A stretch of 64,000 nucleotides of DNA, from positions 1,064,166-1,128,165 of the forward strand of contig NZ_BMHO01000001.1 of assembly GCF_014640975.1 (NCBI RefSeq), in the 5' to 3' direction. The DNA comes from Microbacterium faecale (GTDB lineage Bacteria > Actinomycetota > Actinomycetes > Actinomycetales > Microbacteriaceae). The notes under the pieces are model-generated. The model saw nothing but the letters and a program-made list of their open reading frames with translations, was not told the DNA's origin and searched no databases. This document shows, piece by piece, positions 58,848 through 64,000 of this stretch; position 1 is the stretch's first letter, and each line of letters starts with the position of its first letter. Both the position numbers and the translations under genes were made by a program.

Positions 58848-59219
58848 ATGGCGAAGATCAAGAAGGGTGACCTCGTGCAGGTCATCACCGGCGCCACTCA
58901 GGAGCGCGGCGGCGACCGCGGCAAGCAGGGCAAGGTGCTCGAGGTTCTCGGGAACCGCCTGATCGTCGAGGGCGTCAACTACATCACCAAGCACACCCGC
59001 ATCGGTCAGACCCAGCGCGGCACCAAGACCGGTGGTATCGAGACCTTCGAGGCTCCGATCCACGTGTCGAACGTCGCGGTCGTCGACCCCGAGACCAAGA
59101 AGCCGACCCGCGTGGGATACCGCGTGGAGGAGCAGGTCAAGGACGGCGTCAAGAAGACCGTGCGCGTGCGCGTCGCCAAGGGCTCGGGAACCGACATTCC
59201 CGACCCCAAGGGAAAGTAA
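58848..59219 (+). CDS. rplX: Ribosomal protein L24
   Basis: 123 residues. The N-terminal KOW motif [20 protein letters not shown] and [19 protein letters not shown] identify L24, an assembly initiator. Three bases after rplN. Confidence 0.98.
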   Translation: MAKIKKGDLVQVITGATQERGGDRGKQGKVLEVLGNRLIVEGVNYITKHTRIGQTQRGTKTGGIETFEAPIHVSNVAVVDPETKKPTRVGYRVEEQVKDGVKKTVRVRVAKGSGTDIPDPKGK

Positions 59220-59229
59220 GGGTTAACAG

Positions 59230-59811
59230 ATGAGCACGGACACTGCCGCGCAGACTGGCAAAATCCAGCCGCGCCTGAAGCAGGCCTACCGGAACGAGAT
59301 CCGGGCGAAGCTGCAGGAAGAGTTCGGATACCCGAACGTCATGCAGGTTCCGGGCCTGGTCAAGGTCGTCGTCAACACCGGCGTCGGCGAGGCCGCCCGC
59401 GACAGCAAGGTGATCGAGGGTGCGGTCGCAGACCTCACCGCGATCACGGGCCAGAAGCCCGTCGTCACGAAGGCCAAGAAGTCGATCGCGCAGTTCAAGC
59501 TGCGCGACGGCCAGCCCATCGGCGCTCACGTCACCCTCCGCGGTGACCGCGCCTGGGAGTTCCTGGACCGCCTCGTGTCGCTTGCGCTCCCGCGTATCCG
59601 CGACTTCCGCGGCCTCTCGCCGAAGCAGTTCGACGGCAACGGCAACTACACGTTCGGTGTGACGGAGCAGTCGATCTTCCACGAGATCGACCAGGACAAG
59701 ATCGATCGCGTCCGCGGCTTCGACATCACGGTCGTCACGACCGCGAAGAGCGATGACGAGGGCCGTGCGCTGCTGACGCACCTCGGCTTCCCGTTCATCA
59801 AGACCTCCTGA
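59230..59811 (+). CDS. rplE: Ribosomal protein L5
   Basis: 193 residues. [40 protein letters not shown], and the C-terminal [20 protein letters not shown] are diagnostic of L5, which binds 5S rRNA and forms bridge B1b. In many bacteria rpsN follows directly; here a 152-base spacer follows instead. Confidence 0.98.
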   Translation: MSTDTAAQTGKIQPRLKQAYRNEIRAKLQEEFGYPNVMQVPGLVKVVVNTGVGEAARDSKVIEGAVADLTAITGQKPVVTKAKKSIAQFKLRDGQPIGAHVTLRGDRAWEFLDRLVSLALPRIRDFRGLSPKQFDGNGNYTFGVTEQSIFHEIDQDKIDRVRGFDITVVTTAKSDDEGRALLTHLGFPFIKTS

Positions 59812-59841
59812 TCGGATCCCTCCGCACAGGAACCACGCTGA

Positions 59842-59873
59842 GATGCCGGGTTCGGTTCGCTGGACCCGGCATC
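59842..59873. promoter_or_regulatory. Long hairpin in the L5-S8 spacer
   Basis: GATGCCGGG (59842-59850) pairs with CCCGGCATC (59865-59873) around a 14-base loop that can pair further. There is no U tract. The 152-base spacer cannot hold the usual 61-codon rpsN. The hairpin may be an attenuator, a processing site or a binding site for S8. Confidence 0.5.
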
Positions 59874-59963
59874 ACGGCGAACAATCGAATATCGCTACTG
59901 AATCGTGGAAGGTCGTCTGTCGTGTAACGGCAGCCGAAACCTCATGAACAAAGGACAGTCATT

Positions 59964-60362
59964 ATGACCATGACAGACCCGGTCGCAGATCTGCTGACCC
60001 GTCTGCGCAATGCGAACTCGGCGCACCACGACCAGGTGTCGTTGCCGTCGAGCAAGCTCAAGAAGAACATCGCGGCGATGCTCCAGCAGGAGGGCTACAT
60101 CACGGGGTACGAGGAGACCGACGCGCGCGTCGGCAAGTCCCTCACCCTGACGCTGAAGTACGGCCTGAACCGCGAGCGTTCCATCTCCGGCATCAAGCGC
60201 GTATCGAAGCCCGGCCTTCGTGTCTACGCGAAGTCGAACGAGCTCCCCAAGGTGCTCGGCGGCCTCGGTATCGCCATCCTGTCCACCTCCAGCGGTCTTC
60301 TCACGGACCGTCAGGCCGAGCAGAAGGGCGTGGGCGGAGAAGTTCTCGCCTACGTGTGGTGA
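59964..60362 (+). CDS. rpsH: Ribosomal protein S8
   Basis: 132 residues. [19 protein letters not shown] and the ending [11 protein letters not shown] are diagnostic. S8 is a primary 16S binder and, in E. coli, represses the spc operon by binding mRNA at the L5 start. ATG 59964 follows AAAGGACAG. Confidence 0.98.
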   Translation: MTMTDPVADLLTRLRNANSAHHDQVSLPSSKLKKNIAAMLQQEGYITGYEETDARVGKSLTLTLKYGLNRERSISGIKRVSKPGLRVYAKSNELPKVLGGLGIAILSTSSGLLTDRQAEQKGVGGEVLAYVW

Positions 60363-60368
60363 TTGACA

Positions 60369-60905
60369 ATGTCGCGTATTGGAAAGCTTCCCATTGACAT
60401 TCCCGTGGGCGTGAAGGTCGACGTCGATGGCCGCAAGGTCACGGTGTCGGGCTCGAAGGGCGAGTTGACGTTCAACGTCGCAGAGCCCATCGAGGTCAAG
60501 GTCGAGGAGAACCAGGTTCTCGTCACCCGCCCCGACGAGGAGCGTGAGTCGCGTTCGCTGCACGGACTGACCCGCACCCTCATCAACAACGACATCATCG
60601 GCGTGAGCCAGGGCTACTCGAAGGCTCTCGAGATCGTCGGCACCGGCTACCGCGTGCAGAAGAAGGGCCAGAGCCTCGAGCTGGCTCTCGGCTTCTCGCA
60701 CCCGGTCACGGTCGAGCCGCCGGCAGGGATCTCCTTCGAGGTCGAGGGCAACAACAAGATCACCATCTCCGGCATCTCGAAGCAGGCCGTGGGTGAGTGC
60801 GCCGCCACCATCCGTAAGATTCGCAAGCCCGAGCCCTACAAGGGCAAGGGTGTGCGTTACGCCGGCGAGCAGGTCCGCCGCAAGGCCGGAAAGGCTGGTA
60901 AGTAA
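60369..60905 (+). CDS. rplF: Ribosomal protein L6
   Basis: 178 residues. [20 protein letters not shown] at the start and the ending [19 protein letters not shown] with the conserved KGKG loop identify L6, near the sarcin-ricin loop. ATG 60369 is the standard start; the TTG two codons earlier is unlikely. Confidence 0.98.
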   Translation: MSRIGKLPIDIPVGVKVDVDGRKVTVSGSKGELTFNVAEPIEVKVEENQVLVTRPDEERESRSLHGLTRTLINNDIIGVSQGYSKALEIVGTGYRVQKKGQSLELALGFSHPVTVEPPAGISFEVEGNNKITISGISKQAVGECAATIRKIRKPEPYKGKGVRYAGEQVRRKAGKAGK

Positions 60906-60907
60906 TC

Positions 60908-61267
60908 ATGGCTGTGAAGTCGAAGTCCGCTGCGCGCTCGCGCCGCCACGCTCGCCTTCGCAAGAAGGTCTTGGGATCCGCCGAGCGGCCCCGCCTGGTC
61001 GTGTCGCGTTCGTCGCGCCACGTCTTTGTGCAGGTCATCGACGACGCGAAGGGCCACACCGTGGCCTCGGCGTCGACCCTCGAGACCGACCTGCGCTCGT
61101 CGGAGGATGACAAGACCGCCAAGGCACGCAAGGTCGGCGAGCTCGTCGCCGAGCGCGCGAAGGCCGCTGGCGTCGAGTCCGTCGTGTTCGACCGCGGTGG
61201 AAACCGCTACGCCGGTCGCGTCGCGGCCATCGCCGATGGCGCACGCGAGGGAGGGCTGAGCCTGTGA
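60908..61267 (+). CDS. rplR: Ribosomal protein L18
   Basis: 119 residues. [20 protein letters not shown] and the ending [20 protein letters not shown] are diagnostic of L18, which binds 5S rRNA with L5. Two bases after rplF; stop overlaps rpsE (GTGA). Confidence 0.98.
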   Translation: MAVKSKSAARSRRHARLRKKVLGSAERPRLVVSRSSRHVFVQVIDDAKGHTVASASTLETDLRSSEDDKTAKARKVGELVAERAKAAGVESVVFDRGGNRYAGRVAAIADGAREGGLSL

Positions 61268-61965
61268 GTGACAACAAGGAGACCGAAGTGACCACCGAAG
61301 CAGCCGGTCAGGCCGCGCCCGCCGCGGCGCAGGCCGAGCCGCGCCAGGAGCAGCGTCAGGACCGCCGTGGTGGCGGTCGTGGCGGACGCGGTGGCGAGCG
61401 TCGTGGCAACGACCGTGGTCGGGGTGGCGACAGCCAGTTCCTCGAGCGCGTCGTCACCATCAACCGTGTGTCGAAGGTCGTGAAGGGTGGTCGTCGCTTC
61501 AGCTTCACCGCTCTCGTGGTCGTCGGTGACGGTGACGGACTCGTGGGCGTCGGCTACGGCAAGGCCCGTGAGGTCCCCCTCGCGATTTCGAAGGGCGTCG
61601 AAGAGGCGAAGCGGAACTTCTTCCGCGTGCCTCGCGTCGGACTGTCCATCCCGCACCCGGTGCAGGGTGAGGACGCCGCTGGCGTCGTCATGCTGCGTCC
61701 GGCGTCGGCCGGTACCGGTGTGATCGCCGGTGGCCCGGTTCGCGCCGTCCTCGAGTGCGCGGGCATCCACGACGTGCTGTCGAAGTCGCTCGGTTCGTCG
61801 AACACGCTGAACATCGTGCACGCGACCGTGACCGCCCTGAAGCAGCTCGAGGAGCCCCGCGCGGTTGCCGCGCGTCGTGGTCTCGACTTCGACCAGGTCG
61901 CACCGGCGCGTATCGTCCGTGCGGAGGCCGAGAAGGCCGCCGCGAGCACGAAGGCAGGTGCCTGA
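61264..61965 (+). CDS. rpsE: Ribosomal protein S5 with RG-rich N-terminal extension
   Basis: 233 residues, ~65 more than E. coli S5. The core starts at [20 protein letters not shown] (~60) and includes [16 protein letters not shown] and [20 protein letters not shown]. The extra N-terminus is an acidic/Ala stretch then repeated R-G-G/R-G-R motifs, typical of actinobacterial S5 and probably disordered RNA-binding. S5 affects decoding fidelity. GTG start overlaps rplR. Confidence 0.97.
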   Translation: MSDNKETEVTTEAAGQAAPAAAQAEPRQEQRQDRRGGGRGGRGGERRGNDRGRGGDSQFLERVVTINRVSKVVKGGRRFSFTALVVVGDGDGLVGVGYGKAREVPLAISKGVEEAKRNFFRVPRVGLSIPHPVQGEDAAGVVMLRPASAGTGVIAGGPVRAVLECAGIHDVLSKSLGSSNTLNIVHATVTALKQLEEPRAVAARRGLDFDQVAPARIVRAEAEKAAASTKAGA

Positions 61966-62150
61966 TGGCTGCTCGTCTGAAGGTGACGCAGATCAAGTCC
62001 AAGGTGAGCGAGAAGCAGAACCAGCGCGACACGCTGCGCAGCCTCGGTCTGAAGCGGATCGGTGACGCGGTTGTCCGCCCCGATGACGCCCAGACGCGCG
62101 GTTACGTGCGTGCCGTCGCTCACCTCGTGAAGGTTGAGGAGATCGACTGA
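61965..62150 (+). CDS. rpmD: Ribosomal protein L30
   Basis: 61 residues. [20 protein letters not shown] and [19 protein letters not shown] are diagnostic of L30. Although the frame is open much further upstream, ATG 61965 forms the TGATG junction with rpsE and gives the normal size. It overlaps rplO by one base. Confidence 0.97.
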   Translation: MAARLKVTQIKSKVSEKQNQRDTLRSLGLKRIGDAVVRPDDAQTRGYVRAVAHLVKVEEID

Positions 62151-62608
62151 TGGCTGAGAACAACGAGCGCCCCGGCGTGCTCAAGGCTCACCACCTCCGT
62201 CCGGTTCCCGGCGCCAACACCGCGAAGACCCGCAAGGGTCGCGGTGAGGGCTCGAAGGGTAAGACGGCGGGTCGAGGCACGAAGGGCACGCGCGCACGCA
62301 ACACCGTGCGTCCCGGCTTCGAGGGTGGCCAGATGCCGCTGCACATGCGCACGCCCAAGCTGCGCGGCTTCAAGAACCCGTTCCGCACCGAGTACCAGGT
62401 CGTGAACCTGGACAAGATCGCGGAGGCGTTCCCCGAGGGTGGCGACATCACGTCGGCCGACCTCGTGGACAAGGGTCTCGTGCGCAAGAACTCGCTGGTG
62501 AAGGTCCTCGGCGACGGAGACATCTCCGTCGCGCTGAACGTCGACGTCGACAAGGTGTCGGCCTCGGCCAAGGCCAAGATCGAAGCCGCCGGCGGTTCGA
62601 TCAAGTAA
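62150..62608 (+). CDS. rplO: Ribosomal protein L15
   Basis: 152 residues. [35 protein letters not shown] and [20 protein letters not shown] are diagnostic. L15 is a late assembly protein. It ends just before a strong hairpin, so it is probably the last gene of the main ribosomal transcript. Confidence 0.98.
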   Translation: MAENNERPGVLKAHHLRPVPGANTAKTRKGRGEGSKGKTAGRGTKGTRARNTVRPGFEGGQMPLHMRTPKLRGFKNPFRTEYQVVNLDKIAEAFPEGGDITSADLVDKGLVRKNSLVKVLGDGDISVALNVDVDKVSASAKAKIEAAGGSIK

Positions 62609-62634
62609 GACGTCTGCGGACGTCGTATACCGGG

Positions 62635-62668
62635 GAGGCCGGGAGCGAGGAGCTCCCGGCCTCTTTCC
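62635..62668 (+). terminator. Intrinsic-type terminator after rplO
   Basis: A perfect 12-bp stem, GAGGCCGGGAGC (62635-62646) and GCTCCCGGCCTC (62652-62663), loop GAGGA, followed by TTTCC. It is the strongest hairpin seen in the window and lies between rplO and secY. Confidence 0.75.
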
Positions 62669-62679
62669 GTTAGTCTGGT

Positions 62680-62711
62680 GGATGGTGTGCGCTCCCCAGC
62701 GGTCACCATCC
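62680..62711 (+). promoter_or_regulatory. Inverted repeat in the secY leader
   Basis: GGATGGTG (62680-62687) and CACCATCC (62704-62711) are perfect 8-bp arms with a 16-base loop, ending seven bases before the secY ribosome-binding site GGGAGG (62718-62723). A possible -10, TAGTCT (62671-62676), precedes it. This could be a leader stem controlling secY translation. Confidence 0.4.
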
Positions 62712-62730
62712 ATTCCTGGGAGGCAGTTTC

Positions 62731-64000
62731 TTGTTTAGCGCTATCGCGCGGATCTTCCGCACACCCGACCTTCGTCGGAAGATCGGCTTCACGCTCGGCA
62801 TCATCGCCATCTACCGCTTCGGCGCGCACATTCCGGCGCCCGCCGTGAGCTATCCCAACGTCCAGGTGTGTATCGCGGAGACGTCAGGCGGCGGCGGACT
62901 GATGTCCATCGTCAACCTCTTCTCCGGTGGCGCGCTGTTGCAGCTGTCGATCTTCGCCCTCGGCGTGATGCCGTACATCACCGCGACGATCATCACGCAG
63001 CTCCTCCGCGTCGTGATCCCGCACTTCGAGACCCTCCACAAGGAGGGTCAGCAGGGCCAGGGCAAGCTCACCCAGTACACCCGCTACCTCACGATCGCGC
63101 TTGCGCTGCTGCAGTCGACGACTCTCGTGACGGTCGCCCGCACCGGTCAGCTGTTCGGTAACACCGGCATCGCGGAGTGCAACAACCTCCTCACCAACAC
63201 GAGCTGGATCACCCAGATGATGATCGTCATCACGCTCACGGCCGGCACCGGCCTCGTGATGTGGATGGCGGAGCTCGTCACCGAGCGCGGCGTCGGCAAC
63301 GGCATGTCGCTCCTGATCTTCACCTCGATCGCCGCGACGTTCCCCGGCGCGCTCGGCGCCATCTGGGCCGCGAACGGCTTCGAGGTCTTCCTCCTCGTCC
63401 TCGCCATCGGCATCGTGATCATCGGTCTCGTCGTCTTCGTCGAGCAGTCGCAGCGACGGATCCCCGTGCAGTACGCGAAGCGGATGGTCGGTCGCCGCAC
63501 TTACGGCGGCACGAACACGTACATCCCCATCAAGGTCAACATGGCCGGCGTGATCCCCGTGATTTTCGCCTCGTCGCTGCTGTACCTGCCGACGCTGATC
63601 GCGCAGTTCAACATGCCGGCCGACGGATCCACCCCGCCCGTCTGGGTCGTGTGGATCAACGAGTACCTCGTGACGGGCGACCACCCGCTCTACATGGCGA
63701 TCTACTTCCTCCTGATCGTCGGGTTCACCTACTTCTACGTGTCGATCACGTTCAACCCGGTCGACGTCGCGGACAACATGAAGAAGTACGGCGGCTTCGT
63801 GCCGGGCGTTCGCGCCGGGCGGCCGACGGCCGAGTACCTCGACTTCGTGCTCACGCGCATCACGTTCCCGGGCTCGATCTACCTCGGCATCGTCGCGCTG
63901 ATCCCGCTCATCGCCCTGTCGACCGTGCAGGCGAACCAGAACTTCCCGTTCGGCGGTGCGTCGATCCTCATCATCGTCGGTGTGGGTCTTGAGACCGTCA
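62731..64000 (+). CDS. secY: Preprotein translocase subunit SecY (partial, runs off the right edge)
   Basis: The first ~423 residues of SecY, the channel of the Sec translocon. Visible are the start AIARIFRTPDLRRKIGFTLG, FGAHIPAPAV in the plug/TM1 region, LFSGGALLQLSIFALGVMPY, RGVGNGMSLLIF, QRRIPVQYAKRMVG (cytoplasmic loop 4-5 contacting the ribosome and SecA), NMAGVIPVIFASSLLYLP and NMKKYGGFVPGVRAGRPTAE. A TTG at 62731 is the start, with GGGAGG seven bases upstream. No stop occurs before the edge. Confidence 0.97.
   Translation, partial: MFSAIARIFRTPDLRRKIGFTLGIIAIYRFGAHIPAPAVSYPNVQVCIAETSGGGGLMSIVNLFSGGALLQLSIFALGVMPYITATIITQLLRVVIPHFETLHKEGQQGQGKLTQYTRYLTIALALLQSTTLVTVARTGQLFGNTGIAECNNLLTNTSWITQMMIVITLTAGTGLVMWMAELVTERGVGNGMSLLIFTSIAATFPGALGAIWAANGFEVFLLVLAIGIVIIGLVVFVEQSQRRIPVQYAKRMVGRRTYGGTNTYIPIKVNMAGVIPVIFASSLLYLPTLIAQFNMPADGSTPPVWVVWINEYLVTGDHPLYMAIYFLLIVGFTYFYVSITFNPVDVADNMKKYGGFVPGVRAGRPTAEYLDFVLTRITFPGSIYLGIVALIPLIALSTVQANQNFPFGGASILIIVGVGLETV

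Noticed and set aside
59844..59948. A ~34-codon frame in the L5-S8 spacer as a short rpsN
   Set aside because: Half the needed length and without the CXXC or RNA-binding residues of S14.

Overview
The window is high-GC actinobacterial DNA, most likely Microbacteriaceae (Microbacterium or a close relative). The evidence is the actinobacterial S10/spc ribosomal operon with near-canonical order, GTG/TTG starts, dense ATGA/GTGA translational coupling, an RG-rich N-terminal extension on S5, and cell-wall glycan genes of the WbaP, DUF4012 and GtrA types directly upstream of rpsJ. No tRNA, rRNA, insertion sequence, prophage or CRISPR array was seen.

Region 1 (1-26104) is a surface-polysaccharide locus. 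It holds a partial and three complete sulfotransferases, a fused Alg14/Alg13-type glycosyltransferase, several GT4 enzymes, a GT2-GT4 fusion, a polysaccharide pyruvyl transferase, a Wzy/O-antigen-ligase-like polymerase, three acyltransferase-3 membrane proteins (one with an SGNH domain), a DUF4012 protein, the initiating WbaP-type phosphoglycosyltransferase, a dTDP-rhamnose operon (rmlA, rmlB and a fused rmlC-rmlD) and a YfhO/GT-C-like membrane protein. The first ~18 kb looks lower in GC than the rest. The predicted product is a rhamnose-containing glycan decorated with sulfate, pyruvate and acyl groups. No Wzx flippase or chain-length regulator lies in the window.

Region 2 (26105-34650) is a catabolic operon: a thiamine-diphosphate enzyme of the sulfoacetaldehyde acetyltransferase (Xsc) type, a complete iron(III)/2-aminoethylphosphonate-type ABC importer (fused permease, ATPase, lipoprotein), an NTF2-like protein, a HAD phosphatase and a ROK regulator. 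It starts behind a strong promoter carrying twin direct repeats and ends at a hairpin terminator.

Region 3 (34656-50392) is a second catabolic locus. A biotin carboxylase, a 71-residue biotin carrier, two different carboxyltransferases and a two-subunit NDP-forming acyl-CoA synthetase are interleaved with a second ABC importer of the same type and a LysR regulator. An MFS transporter and a divergent YeiH exporter/LysR pair follow. The gene content implies carboxylate uptake, CoA activation and carboxylation (or decarboxylation); the substrate is unknown. Regions 2 and 3 appear to be wedged into the glycan locus.

Region 4 (50412-52671) returns to glycan assembly with two GT2 enzymes and a GtrA protein. 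Region 5 (52672-64000) is the S10-spc operon from rpsJ to a truncated secY, with a long structured leader, no rpsN between rplE and rpsH, and a strong hairpin before secY.
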